A stretch of 64,000 nucleotides of DNA, from positions 1 through 64,000 of IMG/VR virus record IMGVR_UViG_3300031566_000019; one strand, given 5' to 3'. The notes beneath the pieces were generated by a model. It was given only the letters and a program-made list of their open reading frames with translations, ran no database searches and was not told the DNA's origin. Source of the DNA: a virus. A program made the position numbers and the translations under genes. Below, piece by piece: positions 14,316 to 21,425 of the stretch; the first letter of the stretch is position 1, and each line of letters starts with the position of its first letter.

Positions 14316-15019
14316 CAGGGTTTCCTCGCCACAACAACAGGTTCCCAAGCCGGCTTCAAAGCGGTCCCGTACCCCTCCCACAATTTGGCCAGCTCCGTCG
14401 CGGGGATCGTGATGGGCACATCCACGGCAACCTGCTTGGCCCCGGTACCGTAAGCCCCGACGCCCTTGCCTCCTTCGTCCGTCGTCTGTCGGACCCCCCG
14501 GCCATGCACGATGTCGTTCATGTTCTCGCCGCCGACACCACGTTTGGTCCCGACGACTTCGCGCTCCGCACCAGCCTGCTTGTCGATCATTTTTGAGATG
14601 TTCGTGGATTTTGGGAAGCCACTTCCGTAAATCCATGCCTCAAGTTGGGGCTTGCTGAACAACGCCTGCTCCATCGCGCGCGCCATCTTGTGGAAAGTTC
14701 TTGTACCACCGAACGCTTTGACCACCCCACCAGGCTTGAGTTTTCGGAGCACAAGTTTCCAGAACTTCACATCGAAAGCGATGCCGGTGGCGTCCCAGAC
14801 TTTGCCCATGAAGCCGCCCGTTTTTCTCACTTGGTCGTGTGAACCAAGTTTCGTACGGCCGAAAGGAGTGTTGGGGTCGTTCTGTCGAGGAGACCCTCCC
14901 CGACTCACCTGTGTCAGGTCATAAGGCGGGTCGCAGACGAAAGCATCAATCGAGCCATCTTCGAGTTCCTCGATGCGTTCGAGGCAGTCCCCGTACAACA
15001 GTTGCACTACAACGGCCAT
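14315..15019 (-). CDS. Catalytic (N-terminal) half of a split beta-class DNA adenine methyltransferase
   Basis: A 234-residue protein starting MAVVVQLLYGDCL at the ATG overlapping the helicase stop (TAATG). It carries motif IV DPPY at 30-33, the KPGGVVKAFGGTRTFHKMA block, WIYGSGFPKSTNISKMIDK and the DVPIT..ATELAKLWEGYGTALKPAWEPVVVARKP segment of phage-type DNA methyltransferases, then stops. In full-length relatives the chain continues through the target-recognition region into HPTVKP and FxGxG (AdoMet binding); all of that is missing here. DPPY generally marks N6-adenine transfer. The missing parts are encoded separately at 11191-12675, with a second recognition fragment at 9908-10558. After the TGA all frames lead elsewhere, so a simple one-base sequencing frameshift does not restore the enzyme. 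Confidence 0.88.
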   Translation of the reverse strand: MAVVVQLLYGDCLERIEELEDGSIDAFVCDPPYDLTQVSRGGSPRQNDPNTPFGRTKLGSHDQVRKTGGFMGKVWDATGIAFDVKFWKLVLRKLKPGGVVKAFGGTRTFHKMARAMEQALFSKPQLEAWIYGSGFPKSTNISKMIDKQAGAEREVVGTKRGVGGENMNDIVHGRGVRQTTDEGGKGVGAYGTGAKQVAVDVPITIPATELAKLWEGYGTALKPAWEPVVVARKP

Positions 15020-16602
15020 TACAGTTCCAAGTCGGGGGTCTCGTGCTGACGCTTCGCCTTCTTGCGCCACTTCTTCTGGTCATCGTCGTCACCGCCGCTC
15101 TTGGCTTGCTGCATGGCGGTGTCGAGCTCAGCCATGGTCGTGGTGTCATCCGTAAGGAGCCGACGCCATGTGAAGCGCACGCTGACAGGGATGCGTTCAA
15201 ACGGTTTCTGATCGCGCGACTTGAGACACTGGAAGATGGCCTTGTCGATCTTCCGTAGTTCGTCATCAATCCAAGTAGCTGTCACGATGTCTGCCGACCT
15301 CTCACACTCGTTCGCGTACGAAAGGTGCGTCAGATTGTACCGGCCTCCGCTCTTCTCAGCCGCTCGATAGCCTTCACGCGAGATCTGAAACAGGCACAAG
15401 ACCGCGATCCCCATGCCGCGGTTGAACGACATCGCCATTCGCTTGAGATCTCGGACGACTTCGTTGAGCTTCTCCGTCGTGTTGGAGTACCGGCCACGCG
15501 CGCTCATCAAGCCAGCGTGGTCGACGACGATCATGGAGAAGGGTGTCTTCGAGAAAATGAGCTCGGCACGGCCCCGCAGATCGGCCATCGAGAAGTCCGA
15601 CTTGTCGGGATCGGCAACCTCCAGGTGGATGGAGCCGTACTCCTCAGCTTGGAGACTGTAGGGGCCCGCGTGGGGAACCGTCGAACGACCACCGAGGTCG
15701 GGGACCACGTACTCTCGAAGGAACCTCTCCTCGTTGTCGTTCAACAAGCCGTCGCGGATCTTCTCGTAGTCGAGGCCCCCGTCGATGCCGAGCTGTTCGC
15801 GGATATCCGCGAAGTCCTCATGTGCCGTGTGCATCGTGTAGATGATGTTGCGGCACTGCATGTAGGGCATCTCGAGCGAAAAATAGACGGTCGAGAACCC
15901 GAAGTAGACAGCTTGGACGTAGGCCCAATGGAGCGCGAACGTGGATTTCATCGAGCCCGTGAACCCTGCATGAATCCACAACTCGTAGCGCTTGGCCCCT
16001 TTGAGGGCGGCATCAATCTGCGAGATGCCGCAGTACTGACCGATGCCGAATTTGGGATCCGCCTTGACCCGGTCATACCGGCTCAGGAAGTCCTCACCGT
16101 CCTGCGTCAGGTTGCCCGAGAGCTTCGACCCGAGCGTGGGCGCCACGATGTTGTGGCTCCCGTCGAGGACATACCGAATCGCGTCGATGGCTCCGAGGAG
16201 TTTCGTGCTCTTGCCTCGCGGGTCTTTGAGCTCGATGCCTGTCGAGATGATCTTGGCCCCCTCCTTGAACAACTCGATGGCGACGCGGTTACGACGGTCG
16301 CGGGCCTTCTCTTCAAGGTAGGTGAGAAAGTCGCCACGCGTACGCGGCTTGATCATCGCCAGCCGCTCGAGGCGGTCCACCACGTCCGCTTCTTGAACGG
16401 CCGTGAAGTGTTGCCTCATCGTCTGGATAGATGGGACGTGTCCGTAGGTCTTGAAGAAGTCCTGCAGGTACGTCCAGACGATGTTGTCTTCGGGGGTGTC
16501 GAAGCCAAGCCCCGACTCCTGCATCGCATGGTAGTTCTGCGCGAAGAGTTGCTCGCTGTCCGTAGCCTGAGCGAGGAAACAGGATCGAAGGATGTTCTTC
16601 AT
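15019..16602 (-). CDS. DnaB-like replicative helicase
   Basis: A 527-residue RecA-fold helicase of the DnaB type, expected to unwind the fork 5' to 3' as a hexamer. The N-terminal 130 residues are helical, as in DnaB. Walker A is AGFTGSMKST at 212-221, with Met where the last Gly of GxxxxGK is usual. A FSLEMP block (241-246) matches the DnaB 'SLEM' motif. Walker B is SMIVVDHAGL with D361. Later motifs include LCLFQISREG and NECERSADIVTATW, matching the DnaB glutamine-containing motif and arginine-finger region. The tail is Lys/Asp-rich. It overlaps the upstream zinc-finger/acidic protein gene by four bases, suggesting coordinated production with a loader or partner. Confidence 0.9.
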   Translation of the reverse strand: MKNILRSCFLAQATDSEQLFAQNYHAMQESGLGFDTPEDNIVWTYLQDFFKTYGHVPSIQTMRQHFTAVQEADVVDRLERLAMIKPRTRGDFLTYLEEKARDRRNRVAIELFKEGAKIISTGIELKDPRGKSTKLLGAIDAIRYVLDGSHNIVAPTLGSKLSGNLTQDGEDFLSRYDRVKADPKFGIGQYCGISQIDAALKGAKRYELWIHAGFTGSMKSTFALHWAYVQAVYFGFSTVYFSLEMPYMQCRNIIYTMHTAHEDFADIREQLGIDGGLDYEKIRDGLLNDNEERFLREYVVPDLGGRSTVPHAGPYSLQAEEYGSIHLEVADPDKSDFSMADLRGRAELIFSKTPFSMIVVDHAGLMSARGRYSNTTEKLNEVVRDLKRMAMSFNRGMGIAVLCLFQISREGYRAAEKSGGRYNLTHLSYANECERSADIVTATWIDDELRKIDKAIFQCLKSRDQKPFERIPVSVRFTWRRLLTDDTTTMAELDTAMQQAKSGGDDDDQKKWRKKAKRQHETPDLEL

Positions 16603-17678
16603 CGCTTCCTCCCGAACGGCTTGTTCGAGGACTTTTTCTTGAACGCTTTAAGCCGTGACTGCTCCTCTTGCACTTCTTCGTTCTGTTTCATCTGATCAAG
16701 AAGGTTGCGAGTTCCGGTAGGCGTCACGCCCTCGTCGTCTTCCCCTTCGTCGTCCTCGCCTTCGTCGTCCTCGCCTTCGTCGTCCTCGCCTTCGTCGTCT
16801 TCCCCTTCGTCGTCCTCACCCTCCTCGTCCTCACCCTCCTCGTCCTCACCCTCCTCGTCCTCACCCTCAACTTCTTCATCTCCGTTGAGATCCGAGAGCG
16901 CATTTTCGATTTCGGCAGCAACCTCTTCGCCCCCGGCCTCAAGCAAGTCGTCGGGGTCCACATCGGACACGGTTTGCGCGGCCGCGATGGCTCCTCCCAC
17001 AATCTTGAGGGAACCCGATCCGGTCAACCGGATGTGGGGCCAGTGAAGAAGCATCCCCTCGAGCGCCTCACTGTAAGCACGGTGGTCGGTCGTCATCAGC
17101 GGCGCAGCCGGTTGGTCAAGCACCCACGAAGGGCGCCCGAGATGGCGCCGCGTCTTGATGGCCTCGAGGAGCACCGATGGGGTTTCCTTGTTCGGGGCCG
17201 TCTTCACTCCGAGCATGAAGACCACGAGTTCGTAAGACTCGACCAGCTCATCGATGTACATGGCCGTGACACGAACGGTGTCGAGCTCCGTATCGTAAAT
17301 CTTGTGGCCTTGCGCGTACGCAGTGTTGAGCCACGCCTTCACGAGATCCTTGTCCGACCAAACGCGGACATCCCACATGTGATTCTTGCGGTAACAGACC
17401 GCTTTGAAGTGCTTACGGAAAACGGACTCTTGGGAAGTTATCCACAGGTCTCGTTTCGTAAGACTGAGGAGAGGGCAACTCTCCCGCAGTCCAGGCACGT
17501 CCTTGGTCTGAGACAGCGACGGCCAAATGCGCTCCATGTTGGCCCTGCGGTGATGGTCGAGGGTGCACTCACAGTCGCGGCCGCCTTTGTCACCCGGCAT
17601 CGTGATCATGGACGGTGCGTAGATCCACCCCTCCCCTTTACACTTGGGGCAATCTGGGTCTGCGTAGGGCCGCTTCAC
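16599..17678 (-). CDS. Zinc-finger protein with acidic repeat tail; possible helicase-loader-like protein
   Basis: A 359-residue protein starting with GTG at 17678, in a GTGA overlap with the methyltransferase stop and directly after AAGGAGG; the frame stays open upstream but that stretch is Arg-rich shadow. Residues about 9-16 are CPKCKGEG, followed by a CEC further on, like a DnaJ-type zinc finger. Residues about 90-230 (LVKAWLNTAYAQG; YELVVFMLGV...; LLEAIKTRRHLGRPSWVLDQP) resemble the back half of a DnaC/DnaI-like AAA+ ATPase, but no Walker A is present. Then come about 45 residues of Gly-Glu-Asp repeats and a basic C-terminus. Position immediately upstream of the DnaB-like helicase fits a loader or helicase partner; this is inference. 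Confidence 0.75.
   Translation of the reverse strand: MKRPYADPDCPKCKGEGWIYAPSMITMPGDKGGRDCECTLDHHRRANMERIWPSLSQTKDVPGLRESCPLLSLTKRDLWITSQESVFRKHFKAVCYRKNHMWDVRVWSDKDLVKAWLNTAYAQGHKIYDTELDTVRVTAMYIDELVESYELVVFMLGVKTAPNKETPSVLLEAIKTRRHLGRPSWVLDQPAAPLMTTDHRAYSEALEGMLLHWPHIRLTGSGSLKIVGGAIAAAQTVSDVDPDDLLEAGGEEVAAEIENALSDLNGDEEVEGEDEEGEDEEGEDEEGEDDEGEDDEGEDDEGEDDEGEDDEGEDDEGVTPTGTRNLLDQMKQNEEVQEEQSRLKAFKKKSSNKPFGRKR
16729..16868 (-). repeat. 15-bp tandem repeat coding Glu-Gly-Glu-Asp-Asp/Glu
   Basis: About nine in-frame copies of a 15-base unit (CCTTCGTCGTCCTCG on the plus strand, with a CCCTCCTCGTCCTCA variant for the last copies) inside the preceding gene. They encode a run of five-residue acidic repeats. 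The first copies are near-identical and the last three form a second near-identical set, which indicates recent unit duplication. A multiple-of-three unit keeps the frame, so copy number can vary without breaking the gene. Confidence 0.9.
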
Positions 17679-19138
17679 CCTCCTTGTACCCCCAAGAGTT
17701 CCAAGATGCCGCCGCCTTCGTCGTCTTTCTCTCGAGAGGGGGCGTCCTCGCCTAAGAGGCGAGCTGTAGCGAGTTCCAAGTAGTCGGGGTTCACGTCGAG
17801 CCCAACGTAGTCTCGGCCGTTGTCGAGACTCACAACGCCTGTGGTGCCACTCCCCGAGAAGGGATCGAGAACCCGACACGGGATCGCCTCATGCGCAGGG
17901 CAACCACATGTTGGATGCCACACTGTCGTGGTCTTCGATTGTCCGTGCTCAGAGTCCTCCCCGTCGAGTTCTCCAGGGGCACCTGTCGCCTTCATGACCT
18001 CCTCACGCCAGTCAGGGGGCTCAGTCGCCTCCACAGCGCGTTCCCACGGGTTGCCGCACATGGGGCAGCACCCGCGCTCGGACGTGCCTGCAAGGACACA
18101 GGGCTCAATCAGCTCCGGCGGGAAAACGGCGAAGTGCGCACCTCGGTACGGTTTCGGCGTTACCGTCCAGACGGATCGCTTGTTGCGCCCGTTGGCAGGA
18201 CCTTGCTGAGCAAGATCGTCGCTGAGGTCGTAGTCGTACTTCTTGTCGGGCCGCATCGCATCGTACTGCGCCCCGCTGCGTGAAGTGAGCCGTCGCTGGG
18301 GTTTCATCGACAGCGGCTCTTTGATGGCATCGTGATCGTAGAAGTACTTGGCCTTCTTCGTGAGCATGAAGATATGCTCGTGGGATCGCGTGACTCGATC
18401 CCTCACGCTTTCAGGGAGCGGGTTGGGCTTGGCCCAGATGATCTCGCTGCGCAGGTACCACCCGTCGTCCTGGAGCGCGAAAGCAGAGCGCCAAGGGATA
18501 CCAACAAGGTCCTTGGACTTGAGACCTGGAGGTGCGACGGGCTTCTTGTCTTTGTAGGTGAGACCCCGTTCTTCGAGTCGTTTGGAGATCGAGAAGTTGC
18601 CATCCTTCTTCTGGCCTGCGCGTCGCTTTGTCGTCTCGGATTGGTAGCTCGCCCCCGAAGGCCCGGACCCCGCGTAACTGTCCCCGAGGTTGAGCCAGCA
18701 TGTGCCATCATCACGAAGGACTCGACGGATCTCACGGAAGATCTCGACAAGATGTCGCGTGTACATCTGAGGCGTAGGCTCAAGGCCGAACTGACCGAGC
18801 CATGCACCACACCTCTGGCAAAACTGCCCACTCCCGGCCGTCTGCCTTTTGTCTGCTGCTTCGGCGCTTTTCCCCTTGGTTGGCTCGACCTGATTCGGAT
18901 GGTGAGGTCTGCCCATCGGCCCCCACTCGTGATCGCACCCCTCGTCGCCTCCCCACACCTGTGCCTCACCCTCGTAATCACGAAGACCCCAATACGGAGG
19001 GGACGTGATCATGCACTGCATGGAGCCCTCAGGGAGACGGCGCAACCCCTCAAGACAACTCGCCCCGTAGAACAAAGTGGCCGTAGCGGGATGGTCCCCG
19101 AGGGGTCTGCGTACTTCTACCGGCTCCACCTCACTCAT
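17675..19138 (-). CDS. DNA methyltransferase (N4-cytosine or N6-adenine, beta-class, TSPPYWG type)
   Basis: Apparently complete 487-residue methyltransferase. It has LFYGASCLEGLRRLPEGSMQ, then motif IV TSPPYWGLRDY (about 49-59), RRVLRDDGTCWLNLGDSYAG, LVGIPWRSAFALQDDGWYLRSEIIWAKPNPLPESVRDR, HEHIFMLTKKAKYFYD, a variable recognition region (about 265-340), cysteine pairs CCPMCGNPW and CGCP, and finally the AdoMet motif LDPFSGSGTTG followed by GLDVNPDYLELA. This order (IV ... I at the end) is the beta class. SPPYWG is typical of N4-cytosine and some N6-adenine enzymes, so the modified base is uncertain. No restriction gene is adjacent, which fits an orphan protective methylase. It overlaps the SNF2 gene (ATGA). 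Confidence 0.93.
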   Translation of the reverse strand: MSEVEPVEVRRPLGDHPATATLFYGASCLEGLRRLPEGSMQCMITSPPYWGLRDYEGEAQVWGGDEGCDHEWGPMGRPHHPNQVEPTKGKSAEAADKRQTAGSGQFCQRCGAWLGQFGLEPTPQMYTRHLVEIFREIRRVLRDDGTCWLNLGDSYAGSGPSGASYQSETTKRRAGQKKDGNFSISKRLEERGLTYKDKKPVAPPGLKSKDLVGIPWRSAFALQDDGWYLRSEIIWAKPNPLPESVRDRVTRSHEHIFMLTKKAKYFYDHDAIKEPLSMKPQRRLTSRSGAQYDAMRPDKKYDYDLSDDLAQQGPANGRNKRSVWTVTPKPYRGAHFAVFPPELIEPCVLAGTSERGCCPMCGNPWERAVEATEPPDWREEVMKATGAPGELDGEDSEHGQSKTTTVWHPTCGCPAHEAIPCRVLDPFSGSGTTGVVSLDNGRDYVGLDVNPDYLELATARLLGEDAPSREKDDEGGGILELLGVQGG

Positions 19139-20739
19139 GCGTACTTCCTCGCGTCCCGCATGAGTGCTGTGAAGATGTCATCGATGCTGTTGTCGTCGGT
19201 GACGGTGATGTCGCCCATGTTCTCGCCTTTGAGTCGTTTGCCCATGACCTTCTCGATGAGCTGCATCTTCTTCCGAAGAACGCCCATCACCCGCACATCA
19301 ATCGTACCGCGCGCAACCAAGTGGATGGCATAGCAGCGATCGTGTGTTGAGCCGATGCGAATCATGCGACCGAGAATTTGGAGGTAGTCTCCGGCCGACC
19401 ACGGCGAGTCGTAGAAAATGATGGCCTTGGCTGCTTGAAGGTTGATGCCCTCAGCGGCGGCCATCGTGATCCAACAGACCTGCACGTCGGACGACGGATC
19501 TTGGAACGCCTGCATGTTTTCTTTGCGGACGTTCTCGTCGGTCTCGGCCCCCGTGATGCGCACCGACTTGATCTTGTACTTCTTGGAGTTCCCTACCTCC
19601 TCGAGCTTGTCGATCATCTTGCGGAAACGCGAAAACACGATGACCTTCTCCCCTGCGAGGTCCCCCTCCGTGAGGAGCTCAAACAGTTCCTGCATCTTGT
19701 CGCTGTCACCTTCGACATTGATGAGCTCAGGGTGGTCAACGATCTGCTGACAGTAGATGAGGGCCGTGAGTTTGGTGGTCTCGACCTCCTCACCGTCCTG
19801 CCTCTCGAAGAGACCGGCGAGGGCTTCCTTGTAGACACGCTCTTGGTCCCGCGTCATGCCACACTTGTGCTCGCGGATCTGGAGCACCGGCAGCTCCTTC
19901 GCCACGTCGAACTTGGCGCGTGCAAGGAAGTACGGATCGATCTTCTCGCGGAACGACGCAATCTGGTCGTTGCGGTATCCGATGATGACGGGGATCTGTC
20001 GGCGGCTGCCCGGAATTGCTTGCAGCCGTGTCAGACAGTACTGCGTCATGAACTTGTTCTTCGTGCTCGGAAACAGCCCCGGCACCACCAGCGAATAGAT
20101 GGCGTAGCCTTCGATGAGGTTGTTCTTGATCAGCGTGGCCGTCAGAGCCCAGAAGCGTGATGAGTTGTTCGCCAAGTGGCGCACCACCTGGTAGGTCTGC
20201 GTGCTTGGGTTCTTGTACGCCGTCGCCTCATCAGTGATGAGCACGTAGTCTGTCCAGGCCTGGATGTACTTGATGTCGCGCCGCGCGGTCGCGTAGCCCA
20301 TGATGAGAACGGTGGGCCCCGTGGAGTGCTCGAACTCCTTGTAGACCTTCTGCCGTTTGGGGGGCGTCCCGGTACAGGTGATGACCTTGATCTTATCGGG
20401 CTCGCAGAACTTGTCGAACTCAAGCGCCCATTGCCCGACAACGCTCTTGTTCGTCAGGATGATGGTCTTCATGTTGGGCTCTTTGGCCCACACGTAGCAG
20501 AGCGCGGAGATGCTCTGGATCGTCTTGCCCAGACCGGTGTCGTCGCCGAGCAAGAACCGGTTCATCGTGACCAAGTGCACGATGCCCTGCACTTGGTAGT
20601 AGCGATGACGGAACGGTTTTTCAGAACCGTCGAAGTCCGTGAAGGTCTGCTTGAGCAGAGGCGTCGGCTTCAGGGACAGGTCCGTTTTTTCACGGATCTG
20701 TTTGAGCCGAGTGTGAGCAGCCGCGAGCTTCGGGTCCAT
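19135..20739 (-). CDS. SNF2-type DEAD/H helicase/translocase
   Basis: A 534-residue superfamily-2 ATPase of the SNF2 group. Motifs seen: RYYQVQGIVHLVTMNRFLLGDDTGLGKTIQ (Q-motif region and Walker A), TIILTNKSVVGQWALEFDKF (Ia), ITDEATAYKNP (Walker B DEAT, where SNF2 enzymes have DEAH), WALTATLIKN (III), KVIVFSRFRKMIDKLEE (IV), WITMAAAEGINLQAA (V) and DYLQILGRMIRIGSTHD (VI). SNF2 proteins translocate along duplex DNA to move or strip bound proteins; phage relatives sit in replication/recombination operons. There is no nuclease or chromatin-reader domain. The gene begins 17 bases downstream of the preceding gene's stop and overlaps the methyltransferase start by four bases. Confidence 0.93.
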   Translation of the reverse strand: MDPKLAAAHTRLKQIREKTDLSLKPTPLLKQTFTDFDGSEKPFRHRYYQVQGIVHLVTMNRFLLGDDTGLGKTIQSISALCYVWAKEPNMKTIILTNKSVVGQWALEFDKFCEPDKIKVITCTGTPPKRQKVYKEFEHSTGPTVLIMGYATARRDIKYIQAWTDYVLITDEATAYKNPSTQTYQVVRHLANNSSRFWALTATLIKNNLIEGYAIYSLVVPGLFPSTKNKFMTQYCLTRLQAIPGSRRQIPVIIGYRNDQIASFREKIDPYFLARAKFDVAKELPVLQIREHKCGMTRDQERVYKEALAGLFERQDGEEVETTKLTALIYCQQIVDHPELINVEGDSDKMQELFELLTEGDLAGEKVIVFSRFRKMIDKLEEVGNSKKYKIKSVRITGAETDENVRKENMQAFQDPSSDVQVCWITMAAAEGINLQAAKAIIFYDSPWSAGDYLQILGRMIRIGSTHDRCYAIHLVARGTIDVRVMGVLRKKMQLIEKVMGKRLKGENMGDITVTDDNSIDDIFTALMRDARKYA

Positions 20740-20756
20740 GCGACCGTTATACGCAC

Positions 20757-21425
20757 CTAGTCGAACAACTCGACCATGCGACGAACGGCAGGCTTGAGCT
20801 GGAACCGGTCCTCACCGAGACGGTTCTTGAAATCTCGGAGAAGAAGAATCGAAGCTTGAGCTTTGGAGCCCTTCCCGCGCCCTTGGAAGACATCGAGCAG
20901 GTCTCGAGATTTCGCCCAAACCACGTTCGTGAACTTACGCTCCACCTTTGACACGAAGTTCTTGAGGAACCACTCGCCCAGCTCTTTCAATGCGGCATCC
21001 CGAGAAGGAGCCTCTTCCATGTGCGGGACACTCATGCGCTGCCACGAGCTCGGCACTTCCCCGAACCACATCCGCGCGCTCTGCATCGTTTTGAGTGCGT
21101 TTTTCAGGCGCGACGGCATCGAAGGCCAGTGCTGCCCGTTGACCACGTACCAGTTGAGAAACAGGGGATCGATGCCGTGCCGCTTCGCGATACGCTTCTC
21201 TGCTTGATCGAGTCCGTGAAACTCTGTCTTCATGGCGCGGATGAGTTCGTTCTTGAGGGACTCGTAGGCACCATCCAGAACGGCCTCGCGTTCCCTCGGA
21301 GACATCGCCAAGGCGCGTGGAGGGGTGACTCCTCGTGCGGGCTCTTTCTTCTTCTCGGGTCCTAGAAGCTTCTCAAGCAACCAAGACCTGGCGACTCTTT
21401 CAGGGCTAGCGGTGTGGAGGCTCAT
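20757..21425 (-). CDS. Hypothetical protein
   Basis: Unrecognised 222-residue, mainly helical and basic protein. It opens MSLHTASPERVARSWLLEKLLGPEKKKE, with a helix ending in a Lys-rich linker. Later segments have many Trp/Lys/Arg (FLNWYVVNGQHWP; RLKNALKTMQSARMWFGEVP; NFVSKVERKFTNVVWAKSRDLL), consistent with nucleic-acid or protein binding. No enzymatic motif, signal or membrane helix is seen. It is coupled to the peptidoglycan-binding-domain gene by an ATGA overlap and precedes the SNF2 helicase, so DNA metabolism is a reasonable guess but not shown. Confidence 0.75.
   Translation of the reverse strand: MSLHTASPERVARSWLLEKLLGPEKKKEPARGVTPPRALAMSPREREAVLDGAYESLKNELIRAMKTEFHGLDQAEKRIAKRHGIDPLFLNWYVVNGQHWPSMPSRLKNALKTMQSARMWFGEVPSSWQRMSVPHMEEAPSRDAALKELGEWFLKNFVSKVERKFTNVVWAKSRDLLDVFQGRGKGSKAQASILLLRDFKNRLGEDRFQLKPAVRRMVELFD

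Noticed and set aside
14281-14345. A sequencing frameshift as the cause of the split methyltransferase
   Set aside because: The sequence after the stop encodes an unrelated conserved-looking protein in the overlapping frame, and the missing part exists elsewhere as two separate genes with their own starts. A single base error would not rejoin them.
14316-14636. N-terminal extension of the 229-aa protein (open to 14636)
   Set aside because: The extension is Arg/Gly/Cys-rich shadow of the methyltransferase half. The ATG in TGATG at 14315 gives a normal start and matches the coupling used throughout.
16729-16868. 15-bp tandem repeat as a CRISPR array
   Set aside because: Units are contiguous with no spacers, lie inside a coding frame and encode acidic residues.
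17679-17879. Arg-rich N-terminal extension of the zinc-finger/acidic-repeat protein
   Set aside because: It overlaps the intact methyltransferase C-terminus including its AdoMet-motif region. The GTG at 17678 directly follows AAGGAGG and gives a sensible CxxC-containing N-terminus.
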